From an uncultured Roseburia sp. (GTDB lineage Bacteria > Bacillota > Clostridia > Lachnospirales > Lachnospiraceae): 17,580 nucleotides of DNA. Both the position numbers and the translations under genes were made by a program. Within the stretch, counting starts at the first letter, position 1, and the number at the start of each line of letters is the position of its first letter. The notes under the pieces are model-generated. The model did not search any database, was not told the origin of the DNA, and saw only the letters and a list, made by a program, of their open reading frames with translations. Below are positions 1 to 8,239 of the stretch, in pieces. The stretch lies in assembly GCA_947652855.1 (NCBI GenBank), contig CANTEO010000055.1, forward strand, positions 1-17,580, read 5' to 3'.

Positions 1-299
1 TCCTAATCAAAGAAGGAGATAAAAAGCCGATTATTATGAACATTACGGACAATTCCATGGAATTGAAAATGAATTCTTTCATCGGATCCATGAATGAAGT
101 CATTGACATTGAAAAAGAAGGGAAAGAAATCTTAATCGGATTCAACCCCAAATTTTTTATAGACGCCTTACGCGCTATTGATGAAGAGGAAGTCACGCTT
201 TATATGGTGAACCCAAAAGCGCCCTGCTTTATCAAAGATGAAAACGAAAGCTACATCTATCTGATTCTTCCAGTGAACTTTAACGTCGCAGCAAATTAA
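1..299 (+). CDS. dnaN: DNA polymerase III beta sliding clamp, C-terminal part (5' end outside window)
   Basis: The reading frame is open from base 3 to the TAA at 297-299 and gives the last 98 residues of the beta clamp, the ring that tethers the replicative polymerase to DNA. The segment covers the end of the third clamp domain: the stretch FNPKFFIDALRAI is typical of the helix before the last sheet, and the end YLILPVNFNV matches the position of the C-terminal 'LPVR/MPMR' strand of the family. The first internal ATG (36) is not a real start because the homologous frame continues upstream through LIKEGDKKP. Its position before yaaA, recF and gyrB is the standard oriC-side order of Bacillota. 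The fragment is short, so identification rests on both sequence and context. Confidence 0.93.
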   Translation, partial: LIKEGDKKPIIMNITDNSMELKMNSFIGSMNEVIDIEKEGKEILIGFNPKFFIDALRAIDEEEVTLYMVNPKAPCFIKDENESYIYLILPVNFNVAAN

Positions 300-322
300 T
301 TTTATAAAAAGAGGTAACAATC

Positions 323-541
323 ATGGAAATTACTATTCGACAGGGAGAGGAATTTATCCGTTTGGGCCAAGCGCTGAAAAAGGCCGGAATCGTAGGCTCA
401 GGATTAGACGCCAAAATGATTATTTTAGAGGAGTCCGTTCAAGTAAACGGCGCGACAGAAACCAGAAGAGGAAGAAAGCTCTATCCCGGCGATACGGTAT
501 CGTATAAAGATACATCCTTTCAGGTCGTAAAATGTTCCTAA
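323..541 (+). CDS. yaaA: S4-domain RNA-binding protein YaaA
   Basis: A 72-residue protein consisting almost wholly of an S4 RNA-binding fold (about residues 10-62). Characteristic elements are IRLGQALKKAGIVGSG, VQVNGATETRRGRKLYPGD and a closing basic and hydrophobic strand. The length agrees with Bacillus subtilis YaaA (about 71 residues). The RBS GAGGT lies at 311-315, eight bases before the ATG. Small S4 proteins of this type sit between dnaN and recF throughout the Bacillota. They are thought to bind structured RNA, probably rRNA, but the exact role is not readable from the sequence. The last 10 bases overlap the start of recF, so the two are probably translationally coupled. Confidence 0.92.
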   Translation: MEITIRQGEEFIRLGQALKKAGIVGSGLDAKMIILEESVQVNGATETRRGRKLYPGDTVSYKDTSFQVVKCS

Positions 542-1614
542 CATCCCTGGAACTAAGCAATTTTCGCAATTATGACACGCTTACGCTTGACTTTGAGAAG
601 GGAACGAATATATTATTTGGGAAAAACGCTCAAGGGAAGACGAACATCCTGGAGGCAATTTATTTAAGCGGCACGACAAAGTCCCATAAAGGCAGCAAAG
701 ACAAGGAAATGGTGAAATTCGGGCATGAGGAGTCTCATATCCGCGTGTTGATAGAAAAAAAAGGCAAGCAATATCAAATTGACCTGCATTTGAAAAAACA
801 CAAAGCAAAGGGCATCGCCGTCAATCGAATGCCAATTAAAAAAGCGAGCGATCTGTTTGGAATCTTGAATCTTGTGGCGTTTTCTCCGGAAGATCTGAAT
901 ATCATAAAAAACGGGCCGTCAGAGCGAAGGCGCTTCATAGATGCAGAGCTTTGTCAATTGGACCGAATTTATTTGAATGACCTTTCCTCTTATAACCGAA
1001 TACTTTCTCAGAGAAATAAGCTGCTAAAGGATATTGCGTTCCGGCCGGATTTAGAGGATACGCTTTCAACATGGGATCAACAGCTGGCAGAATACGGAGG
1101 CAGGGTCATCCGGCGCCGCAGAGAATTCGTCAGTCAGCTAAACGAGATTGTGCCAGGCATTCACAAGGCAATCTCAGGCGGAGCGGAAGATTTGGAGCTG
1201 TCGTATGAGCAAAGCGTCTCTGAGGATTCCTTTCTTCAGGAATTGACGAGGTCAAAGGAAAGAGATATAAAGATGAGCCAGACTTCTATCGGCCCGCACA
1301 GGGATGACTTATCGTTTTCCATTCATGGGGTAGAGCTTAGGAAATTTGGGTCTCAGGGACAGCAAAGGACTTCTGCGCTGTCGCTGAAGCTTTCAGAGAT
1401 TCAATTAGTTAAGAAAATTATGAAAGATGCGCCGATCTTACTTTTGGACGATGTTCTGTCTGAGTTAGACAGCAATCGGCAGAATGACTTGCTCAATCAC
1501 ATATGTGATACGCAAACAATCATAACATGTACCGGATTAGATGAATTTATACGCAACCGCTTTCACATTAATCGTGTGTTTGAAGTGATTGACGGAAAGG
1601 TTTTCCGAAAATAG
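532..1614 (+). CDS. recF: DNA replication and repair protein RecF
   Basis: A 360-residue SMC-like ATPase of normal RecF length. With RecO and RecR, RecF helps load RecA at single-strand gaps. Visible motifs are the N-terminal SLELSNFRNY strand, Walker A G30-T37 (GKNAQGKT), the ABC signature region SQGQQR at 274-279, and Walker B ILLLDDVLSELD with D306/D307 followed by the D-loop SELD (310-313). The ATG at 532 lies inside the yaaA frame, 10 bases before the end of the yaaA stop codon. Only a weak AGG is present upstream, which fits coupled translation. Forty bases separate the stop from gyrB. remB/yaaB, present here in B. subtilis, is absent. Confidence 0.97.
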   Translation: MFLTSLELSNFRNYDTLTLDFEKGTNILFGKNAQGKTNILEAIYLSGTTKSHKGSKDKEMVKFGHEESHIRVLIEKKGKQYQIDLHLKKHKAKGIAVNRMPIKKASDLFGILNLVAFSPEDLNIIKNGPSERRRFIDAELCQLDRIYLNDLSSYNRILSQRNKLLKDIAFRPDLEDTLSTWDQQLAEYGGRVIRRRREFVSQLNEIVPGIHKAISGGAEDLELSYEQSVSEDSFLQELTRSKERDIKMSQTSIGPHRDDLSFSIHGVELRKFGSQGQQRTSALSLKLSEIQLVKKIMKDAPILLLDDVLSELDSNRQNDLLNHICDTQTIITCTGLDEFIRNRFHINRVFEVIDGKVFRK

Positions 1615-1654
1615 GCGAAACAATCTTTAATGCTAGGATGGACAGGAGGAAATT

Positions 1655-3571
1655 ATGGAAACTGAATACGGAGCAGATCAAATACAGATTTTAGAAGGGC
1701 TGGAAGCGGTAAGAAAACGCCCCGGGATGTATATTGGAAGCACTTCGGCGAGGGGCCTCCATCACTTGGTATATGAGATTGTGGACAATTCTGTGGACGA
1801 GGCTTTGGCTGGATTTTGCACGATGATTAAGGTGTCTGTCAACAAAGACGGCTCTGTCACTGTCACGGATGACGGCCGGGGCATTCCAGTCGGCATTAAC
1901 CATAAATCGGGCTTGACTGGGGTGGAAGTCGTGTTCACGATCCTTCATGCCGGAGGGAAATTTGGCGGCGGGGGATACAAGGTGTCCGGCGGCCTGCATG
2001 GCGTAGGCGCGTCGGTCGTAAACGCGCTTTCGAAATGGCTGGAGGTGGAAATTTGCAGCGGAGGCAAAATATATAAGCAGCGTTTTGAACGTGGGATAAC
2101 GATGTATCCCTTAAAGGCAGTTGGGGAATGCCCGATGGAGCGGACCGGGACGAAGGTTGTGTTCCTGCCGGACGATGAAATCTTTGAAGAGACGGTTTTT
2201 GACTATGAGACGTTAAAGCAGCGGCTTAGGGAAACGGCATTTTTGACAAAAAATTTGAAGATTGAATTAAAGGATGAAAGACAGGATCCGGCGGCAGAAA
2301 AGATTTTTCATTATGAGGGAGGCATTAAGGAATTTGTCGGCTATTTAAATAAAAGCAAGGAGCCGCTGTACCAGGAGATTATCTATTGCGAGGGCCAAAG
2401 GGACGGCGTATACGTTGAGGTGGCGCTGCAGCACAATGACTCGTTCAATGACGCGACCTTTAGTTTTGTGAACAACATCATTACGCCGGAAGGCGGCACG
2501 CACCTGGCCGGGTTCCGCAATGCCTTAACAAAGACGTTTAACCAGTATGCGAAGATCAATAAAATCTTAAAGGAGACAGACGCAGGGCTAAGCGGCGAGG
2601 ATATCCGGGAAGGCTTGACGGCGATCATCAGCGTGAAAATAGAGGAGCCTCAGTTTGAGGGGCAGACGAAGCAGAAGCTAGGAAACAGCGAGGCCAGGGG
2701 GGCCGTGGATTCTGTCGTAAGCGAGCAGGTCACTTATTTTCTGGAGCAGAACCCGTCTGTCGCCAAGATGATTTGCGACAAATCCATTATGGCGCAAAGA
2801 GCCAGGGAGGCGGCCAGGAAGGCCAGGGACTTAACCAGGAGGAAAACGGCTTTAGACAGGACTTCTTTACCCGGAAAGCTGGCGGACTGCTCAGACAAAG
2901 ATCCGAAGAACTGTGAAATCTTTATCGTGGAGGGAGATTCCGCGGGAGGCTCCGCGAAAGAGGCCAGGAGCCGCGTGACGCAGGCGATCCTCCCGCTTCG
3001 CGGGAAAATCCTGAATGTGGAAAAGGCAAGGCTCGATAAAATCTATGGCAATGCAGAGATAAAAGCGATGATTACGGCATTTGGCACAGGGATTCATGAG
3101 GATTTTGACATAGAAAAGCTAAGATACCATAAGATCATCCTTATGACGGACGCGGATGTGGACGGCGCGCATATCAGCACATTGCTGTTAACGTTTATCT
3201 ACCGGTTTATGCCGGAGCTGATTAAGCAAGGCTTTGTCTATCTAGCACAGCCGCCGCTTTATAAGATTGAGAGGAATAAGAAAGTCTGGTATGTGTACAG
3301 CGACGAGGAGCTGAACCGGATTTTGATGGAGATCGGGCGGGACAATAATAATAAAATCCAGCGTTATAAAGGGCTTGGCGAGATGGATGCTGAGCAGCTT
3401 TGGGAGACGACAATGGATCCAGAGAAAAGGATTCTGCGCAGGGTGACGATTGACGATGAGGCTGTCTCTGAGATTGACGTGACGTTTACGACTTTGATGG
3501 GGGACAAAGTGGAGCCAAGGCGGGAGTTCATTGAGGCAAATGCAAAGTATGTTCAGAACCTGGACGTATAG
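1655..3571 (+). CDS. gyrB: DNA gyrase subunit B
   Basis: The ATPase subunit of DNA gyrase, which introduces negative supercoils with GyrA. It has 638 residues, the same length as the B. subtilis protein. In order: GHKL ATPase domain with E41 and N45 in EIVDNSVDEA, D73 in DDGRGIP and the glycine-rich lid GLHGVGASVVN; transducer domain; TOPRIM domain with EGDSAGGS (426-433) and the metal-binding acidic triad D499/D501/D503 in DADVDG; C-terminal QRYKGLGE (569-576). A strong RBS (AGGAGGA, 1644-1650) precedes the ATG. gyrA follows after 17 bases. The context next to recF and the order gyrB-gyrA argue for gyrase rather than topoisomerase IV ParE. Confidence 0.98.
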   Translation: METEYGADQIQILEGLEAVRKRPGMYIGSTSARGLHHLVYEIVDNSVDEALAGFCTMIKVSVNKDGSVTVTDDGRGIPVGINHKSGLTGVEVVFTILHAGGKFGGGGYKVSGGLHGVGASVVNALSKWLEVEICSGGKIYKQRFERGITMYPLKAVGECPMERTGTKVVFLPDDEIFEETVFDYETLKQRLRETAFLTKNLKIELKDERQDPAAEKIFHYEGGIKEFVGYLNKSKEPLYQEIIYCEGQRDGVYVEVALQHNDSFNDATFSFVNNIITPEGGTHLAGFRNALTKTFNQYAKINKILKETDAGLSGEDIREGLTAIISVKIEEPQFEGQTKQKLGNSEARGAVDSVVSEQVTYFLEQNPSVAKMICDKSIMAQRAREAARKARDLTRRKTALDRTSLPGKLADCSDKDPKNCEIFIVEGDSAGGSAKEARSRVTQAILPLRGKILNVEKARLDKIYGNAEIKAMITAFGTGIHEDFDIEKLRYHKIILMTDADVDGAHISTLLLTFIYRFMPELIKQGFVYLAQPPLYKIERNKKVWYVYSDEELNRILMEIGRDNNNKIQRYKGLGEMDAEQLWETTMDPEKRILRRVTIDDEAVSEIDVTFTTLMGDKVEPRREFIEANAKYVQNLDV

Positions 3572-3588
3572 AGAGGATTTTAATTTAG

Positions 3589-6096
3589 ATGGATGATAAG
3601 ATTTTTGACCAGATTCATGATGTTGACTTAAAGAAAACGATGGAGACATCCTATATTGACTATGCGATGAGCGTCATTGCGTCCAGGGCGCTGCCGGATG
3701 TGAAGGACGGGCTAAAGCCAGTGCAGCGCAGAGTCCTGTATTCTATGATTGAGCTGAATAACGGGCCTGACAAGCCGCACAGGAAATGCGCGCGTATTGT
3801 CGGCGATACCATGGGTAAATATCATCCGCATGGCGACAGCTCTATTTACGGATCATTGGTCAATATGGCGCAGAAATGGTCTACCCGATACCCTCTTGTA
3901 GACGGGCATGGGAATTTTGGCTCTATTGACGGGGACGGGGCCGCCGCGATGCGTTACACGGAGGCAAGGCTTAGCAAAATTTCCATGGAGATGCTTGCGG
4001 ATATTGGGAAGGATACTGTGGATTTTGTCCCAAACTTTGACGAGACGGAAAAAGAGCCGGTCGTTTTGCCTTCCAGATATCCGAATCTGCTTGTAAACGG
4101 CACGTCCGGAATCGCCGTTGGCATGGCGACGAACATTCCGCCGCATAATTTGCGGGAAGTGGTGGACTCCGTCGTTAAGATCATTGACAATCAGATTTTG
4201 GAGGATCGGGAAACGGATCTGGACGAGATTCTGTCGATCATTCACGGGCCGGACTTCCCTACCGGCGGCACAATTCTTGGCACTGCAGGGATCAAGCAGG
4301 CGTACCGTACCGGAAGGGGAAAAATCCGGGTGCGCGCCGTGACGGAAATAGAAGCCATGGCGAATGGAAAGAGCCGCATCGTCGTGACGGAGCTGCCGTT
4401 TATGGTAAATAAGGCCAGGCTGATTGAAAAAATCTCAGATTTGGTGCGGGATAAGAAAATTGACGGGATTGTGGATTTGCGTGACGAGTCAAACCGTCAG
4501 GGCATCCGCGTCTGCATTGAGCTGCGCAGGGACGTCAGCGCAAAGGTTATTTTAAATCAGCTCTATAAGCATACGCAGCTTCAGGACACATTTGGCGTGA
4601 ATATGATTGCGCTTGTAGACAATGAGCCAAAGGTTTTGAATCTGCATCAGATGTTAAATTATTATCTGCTGCATCAAAAAGAAGTCGTCACCAGAAGGAC
4701 AAGATATGATCTGAACAAGGCGGAGGAGCGCGCCCATATTTTAGAGGGGCTGCTGATTGCCTTAGATCATATTGACGAAGTGATTTCTATCATCCGAAGC
4801 AGCAAGAATACGGCGGAGGCGAAGGAACGCCTGATTGAGCGCTTCTCTCTTAGCGAGGCGCAGGCGCAGGCGATTGTAGATATGAGGCTGCGCGCGCTTA
4901 CAGGCTTAGAGCGTGAGAAGCTGGAGGCGGAATATGCGGAGCTGATGGAGAAAATTGCAAAGCTTAAGGCAATTTTGTCAGATGAAAAGAAGCTCCTAGG
5001 CGTGATTCGGGAAGAGATTCTTCTGATTTCCCAAAAATATGGGGACGACAGGAGGACGTCGATTGGGTTTGACGAGTTTGACATATCCATGGAGGACATG
5101 ATTCCGAAAACGAATACGATTATCTGCATGACGAAGCTTGGATACATTAAGCGCATGAGCGTGGACAATTTCAGGAGCCAGCACCGGGGCGGCAAGGGAA
5201 TCAAAGGCATGGAGACGATAGAGGACGACTATATCGAGGAGCTTTTGATGACGACGACGCATCATTACTTGATGTTTTTTACGAATACCGGGAAAGTTTA
5301 CCGTATGAAGGCTTACGAGATACCTGAGGCGTCCAGGACGGCAAGGGGGACTGCCATCATTAATCTGATGCAGCTTATGGCTGGAGAAAAAATCACAGCC
5401 GTGATCCCAATTAGCGAGTACCTGGAGGGAAATTATCTCTTTATGGCGACTAAAAAGGGAATTGTCAAGAAAACTCAGATCCGCGAATATGCGAATATCC
5501 GTAAGACGGGGCTTTCCGCAATTCATTTGAGGGAAGACGACGAGCTGATTGAGGTAAAGAAAACAGACAATCAGAAGGATATTATTTTAGTCACCAGATA
5601 TGGGCAGTGCATCCGTTTTCATGAGACGGACGTAAGGAGTACAGGACGCAATTCCATGGGCGTAATTGGAATGAGCCTGATGGATGGGGATGAAGTGATC
5701 GGGATGCAGATGGACTCTCAGGGAGAATACCTTCTGATCGCTTCGGAGAAGGGGCTTGGGAAACGCACCCGAATGGAAGAGTTCACTGCGCAGAACCGTG
5801 GCGGCAAGGGCGTGAAATGCTATAAGATCACGGAGCGGACCGGAAATTTAATTGGCATAAAGGCAGTGAATGAAGAAAATGAGATTATGATGATCACCAC
5901 GGGAGGCATTATCATCCGCATGAAGGTGGGGGATATTTCAATTGTTGGGCGCGTCACGTCAGGAGTGAAGCTGATTGACATGAATGAAGACGTGACAGTG
6001 GCGAGCATTGCAAAGGTCAGGGAGGATCAAAGCCTGATGGAAGAGATCGACCATGTGCAGGAAGAGGAAGAAGAGGGGAATGACGATGGTTCGTGA
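3589..6096 (+). CDS. gyrA: DNA gyrase subunit A
   Basis: The DNA breakage-reunion subunit of gyrase (835 residues). The winged-helix domain carries the catalytic tyrosine Y123 in AMRYTEARLS. The quinolone-determining region has S84 (equivalent to E. coli S83) and G88 at the position of E. coli D87. The C-terminal beta-pinwheel begins with a GyrA box QHRGGKG (531-537), which separates gyrase from topoisomerase IV. A second blade repeat QNRGGKG lies at 735-741. The protein ends in a strongly acidic tail (run of glutamates). RBS AGAGGA (3572-3577). The tail codons overlap the start of the fumarase alpha gene in another frame. Confidence 0.98.
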   Translation: MDDKIFDQIHDVDLKKTMETSYIDYAMSVIASRALPDVKDGLKPVQRRVLYSMIELNNGPDKPHRKCARIVGDTMGKYHPHGDSSIYGSLVNMAQKWSTRYPLVDGHGNFGSIDGDGAAAMRYTEARLSKISMEMLADIGKDTVDFVPNFDETEKEPVVLPSRYPNLLVNGTSGIAVGMATNIPPHNLREVVDSVVKIIDNQILEDRETDLDEILSIIHGPDFPTGGTILGTAGIKQAYRTGRGKIRVRAVTEIEAMANGKSRIVVTELPFMVNKARLIEKISDLVRDKKIDGIVDLRDESNRQGIRVCIELRRDVSAKVILNQLYKHTQLQDTFGVNMIALVDNEPKVLNLHQMLNYYLLHQKEVVTRRTRYDLNKAEERAHILEGLLIALDHIDEVISIIRSSKNTAEAKERLIERFSLSEAQAQAIVDMRLRALTGLEREKLEAEYAELMEKIAKLKAILSDEKKLLGVIREEILLISQKYGDDRRTSIGFDEFDISMEDMIPKTNTIICMTKLGYIKRMSVDNFRSQHRGGKGIKGMETIEDDYIEELLMTTTHHYLMFFTNTGKVYRMKAYEIPEASRTARGTAIINLMQLMAGEKITAVIPISEYLEGNYLFMATKKGIVKKTQIREYANIRKTGLSAIHLREDDELIEVKKTDNQKDIILVTRYGQCIRFHETDVRSTGRNSMGVIGMSLMDGDEVIGMQMDSQGEYLLIASEKGLGKRTRMEEFTAQNRGGKGVKCYKITERTGNLIGIKAVNEENEIMMITTGGIIIRMKVGDISIVGRVTSGVKLIDMNEDVTVASIAKVREDQSLMEEIDHVQEEEEEGNDDGS

Positions 6097-6931
6097 GATT
6101 GACGTAAGCCTGATGATAAAACACATAAAGGAGATGTGCATACAGGCGAATCATTTTCTTTCGGAGGATATGGAGCAGGCGTTAAGGCATTCGGCCGCGT
6201 CAGAGAAATCCGAGATCGGGAAAAAGATTTTAAGCCAGCTTCTTGACAACCTTTCCGTTGCGGGAGAAGAAATGATACCGATCTGTCAGGACACCGGAAT
6301 GGCCGTGATTTTTTTGGAGATTGGGCAGGACGTGCATTTCGTGGGAGGATACTTGGAGGACGCCGTAAATGAAGGCGTGCGCCAGGGATATGAAGAAGGA
6401 TATCTTCGGAAATCGGTCGTAAAAGATCCGATCCTTAGGGAAAATACGAAGGATAACACCCCGGCGGTCATTCACTGCTCCATTGTTCCGGGAGACAAAG
6501 TGAAGGTTACATTCGCGCCAAAGGGGTTTGGGAGCGAAAATATGAGCCGCATATTTATGTTAAAGCCGGCGGACGGAATTGAGGGCGTAAAGCAGGCAAT
6601 TTTGACCGCAGTGTCAGACGCGGGGCCGAACGCCTGCCCTCCGATGGTGGTCGGCGTAGGGATTGGGGGCGATTTTGAGAAAGCCGCGATCCTGGCGAAG
6701 CAGGCCCTAACCAGGGATGCGGGGGAGCGTTCCCATATTCCCTATGTGCGTGACCTGGAGGCTGAGATGCTCGAGAAAATCAATCAGCTTGGGATCGGCC
6801 CGGGTGGCCTTGGGGGAAGCGTCACGGCGTTTGCCGTAAATGTGAATACCTTCCCAACGCATATTGCGGGACTTCCGGTGGCGGTCAATATCTGTTGTCA
6901 TGTCAACCGGCATATCGCTAGGATTATTTAG
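6086..6931 (+). CDS. fumA: Class I fumarate hydratase, alpha subunit (Fe-S)
   Basis: Alpha subunit of the oxygen-sensitive two-subunit fumarase, which interconverts fumarate and L-malate. The three cysteine sites expected to hold the catalytic [4Fe-4S] cluster are present: C67 in PICQDTGMA, C184 in NACPPMVVG, and C270/C271 in ICCHVNRH close to the C-terminus. About 281 residues, normal for the family. The ATG at 6086 was chosen because AAGAGGGG (6071-6078) stands seven bases before it; an upstream ATG at 6053 would add a lysine/arginine-rich extension that is merely the gyrA tail in another frame. The gene overlaps gyrA by 11 bases. The beta subunit follows after 54 bases. The related L-tartrate dehydratase TtdA cannot be excluded by sequence alone. 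Confidence 0.93.
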   Translation: MVREIDVSLMIKHIKEMCIQANHFLSEDMEQALRHSAASEKSEIGKKILSQLLDNLSVAGEEMIPICQDTGMAVIFLEIGQDVHFVGGYLEDAVNEGVRQGYEEGYLRKSVVKDPILRENTKDNTPAVIHCSIVPGDKVKVTFAPKGFGSENMSRIFMLKPADGIEGVKQAILTAVSDAGPNACPPMVVGVGIGGDFEKAAILAKQALTRDAGERSHIPYVRDLEAEMLEKINQLGIGPGGLGGSVTAFAVNVNTFPTHIAGLPVAVNICCHVNRHIARII

Positions 6932-6985
6932 GAACAGTGAAGGCATGGAAACGGTTGTATGATTTATGAATGCATGGAGAGAAAT

Positions 6986-7540
6986 ATGGATCGACATATT
7001 AAAACGCCTATTACAGAAGAAATGGCTGTCAGCTTGACATACGGCGACTATGTTTTTATTTCTGGAAGCATATACGTTGCGAGGGACGCCGCGCACCAGC
7101 GCATGATTGAGGCTCTAAATCGCGGGGAGGGCCTTCCGATTCCAATTCGGGACGCTACGATTTATTATATGGGGCCTTCCCCGGCAAGGGAAGGGAATGT
7201 GATCGGGTCGGCAGGGCCGACGACGGCGAGCCGAATGGACAAATACGCGCCTACGCTGCTTGATCTGGGCGGCCGTGCGATGATAGGGAAAGGAAAAAGA
7301 AGTAAGGAAGTCATAGACGCGATTGTGAGGAACAAGGCGGTTTATTTTGCGGCGGTCGGCGGCGCCGGCGCGCTTCTGTCAAAATGCATCCGTGAATCTA
7401 AGATTGTCTGTTATGAGGATTTGGGAGCGGAGGCGGTCTTAAAAATTGAGGTGGAGCGTTTTCCTGCCATTGTCGTCATTGACTGTGAGGGAAGGAACCT
7501 ATACGAAAGGCGAGACAGCCTGCCTGAATTGACGCCCTGA
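6986..7540 (+). CDS. fumB: Class I fumarate hydratase, beta subunit
   Basis: Beta subunit that completes the two-component fumarase with the gene before it. Family landmarks are SGSIYVARDAAHQRM near the N-terminus, the substrate-binding region MGPSPAREGNVIGSAGPTT with RMDKYAPTLL, the glycine/lysine loop MIGKGKRSKEV, and the closing LGAEAVLKIEVERFPAIVV. From the ATG at 6986 it has 184 residues, typical of stand-alone beta subunits. That start is preferred because GGAGAG (6975-6980) lies five bases upstream; ATGs at 6959 and 6974 lack an RBS. The alternative assignment is TtdB (tartrate dehydratase beta). The stop codon lies two bases before the promoter of the next transcription unit. Confidence 0.93.
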   Translation: MDRHIKTPITEEMAVSLTYGDYVFISGSIYVARDAAHQRMIEALNRGEGLPIPIRDATIYYMGPSPAREGNVIGSAGPTTASRMDKYAPTLLDLGGRAMIGKGKRSKEVIDAIVRNKAVYFAAVGGAGALLSKCIRESKIVCYEDLGAEAVLKIEVERFPAIVVIDCEGRNLYERRDSLPELTP

Positions 7541-7576
7541 AATTGACAGACAATGAAGAAAGCTTTATAATTGATA
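7527..7576 (+). repeat. Three short direct repeats AATTGAyr around the promoter (candidate operator)
   Basis: AATTGACG (7527-7534), AATTGACA (7541-7548, covering the -35 box) and AATTGATA (7569-7576, covering the end of the -10 box) begin 14 and 28 bases apart, that is in multiples of 14. Their placement over both promoter elements would suit binding by an autorepressor such as the AbiEi-like protein encoded just downstream. The first copy lies in the end of the fumB coding sequence, and the second is partly dictated by the -35 consensus, so coincidence is possible. Confidence 0.3.
7543..7571 (+). promoter_or_regulatory. Consensus sigma-A promoter for the AbiE-like pair
   Basis: TTGACA at 7543-7548, a 17-base spacer and TATAAT at 7566-7571 match the sigma-A consensus at every position. 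The predicted start of transcription is about 7578, leaving a leader of about 35 bases before the ATG at 7613. The promoter begins two bases after the fumB stop codon. It also rules out the upstream ATG at 7571 as the start of the next gene, since that codon overlaps the -10 box. Confidence 0.85.
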
Positions 7577-7612
7577 AAATGCCTTGGAAAATCATATGGA
7601 GCGGTTAATTTT

Positions 7613-8239
7613 ATGGAAAAAATGACGCGCAGGGAAAAAACGGATTTTCTACTGTCTCAGATAAAGGAAAAAATGGAAGAGAACGGAGGAATCCTCAAAA
7701 CGAGCCAGATTACCGGCCTTGGGGTAGATTACAGAAGAATTTTATCTTGGGTGGAGGACGGTACGTTAGAGCGCGTGAAGAACGGGTATTACTCTTTTGG
7801 ATATAAAGAACGTTCTGAGGAAGAATTGATTTTGGGGCTTTTTTCAGACAGCGTGCTATGCCTTGACAGCGCGCTTTATTATCATCATTATATTGCTCAA
7901 AAGCCGTTTGCATGGCATTTGGCGGTGGATAAGAACACATCCAAATCGAGGTTTAAGATGGAGTATCCGGTGATTCTGCCTTACTATACTGAGCCTGAGG
8001 CGTTAAAGCTTGGGGTGATGGAAATTCCGTTTGCCTCCGGCTCTATGAACATTTATACGAAGGAAAGGATGCTTTGCGACTGCTTAAAGTATCAGGAGAA
8101 GTTGGACAGGGACGTGTTTAAGCGGGCGATCTTATCTTATATTGCGGACGGAGCGAAAAATTTTGCGGAATTGTTAAGCATAGCAAAGGAACGGAAGGTG
8201 CTTAAGAAAGTGCAGAATATCATTGGGGTGTGGCTGTAA
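7613..8239 (+). CDS. AbiEi-family antitoxin / transcriptional regulator
   Basis: A 208-residue protein with the architecture of AbiEi antitoxins of type IV toxin-antitoxin systems. The N-terminal winged helix (about residues 5-65) contains TSQITGLGVDYRRILSWVED and the 'wing' LERVKNGYYSF. The C-terminal domain carries the family-like stretch NIYTKERMLCDCLKYQEKL followed by a helical segment with a FAELLSIAKERKVL-type ending. AbiEi proteins normally bind their own promoter as repressors and neutralise AbiEii. The ATG at 7613 has GGAGCGG (7598-7604) upstream and lies behind a perfect promoter. The stop overlaps the ATG of the next gene (TAATG). Codon use looks like that of neighbouring genes, so recent transfer is not obvious. 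Family assignment is from recalled sequence patterns. Confidence 0.75.
   Translation: MEKMTRREKTDFLLSQIKEKMEENGGILKTSQITGLGVDYRRILSWVEDGTLERVKNGYYSFGYKERSEEELILGLFSDSVLCLDSALYYHHYIAQKPFAWHLAVDKNTSKSRFKMEYPVILPYYTEPEALKLGVMEIPFASGSMNIYTKERMLCDCLKYQEKLDRDVFKRAILSYIADGAKNFAELLSIAKERKVLKKVQNIIGVWL

Noticed and set aside
4996..5526. 176-codon open frame on the minus strand
   Set aside because: It lies wholly antisense to the GyrA C-terminal domain and shows no recognisable domain.
6053..6085. Longer N-terminus of fumarase alpha from ATG 6053
   Set aside because: The extension is a lysine/arginine run arising from the glutamate codons of the gyrA tail; the RBS fits 6086.
7571..7612. Upstream start of the AbiEi-like gene at 7571
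   Set aside because: The ATG overlaps the -10 box of a perfect promoter, so it would not be in the transcript; ATG 7613 has an RBS.
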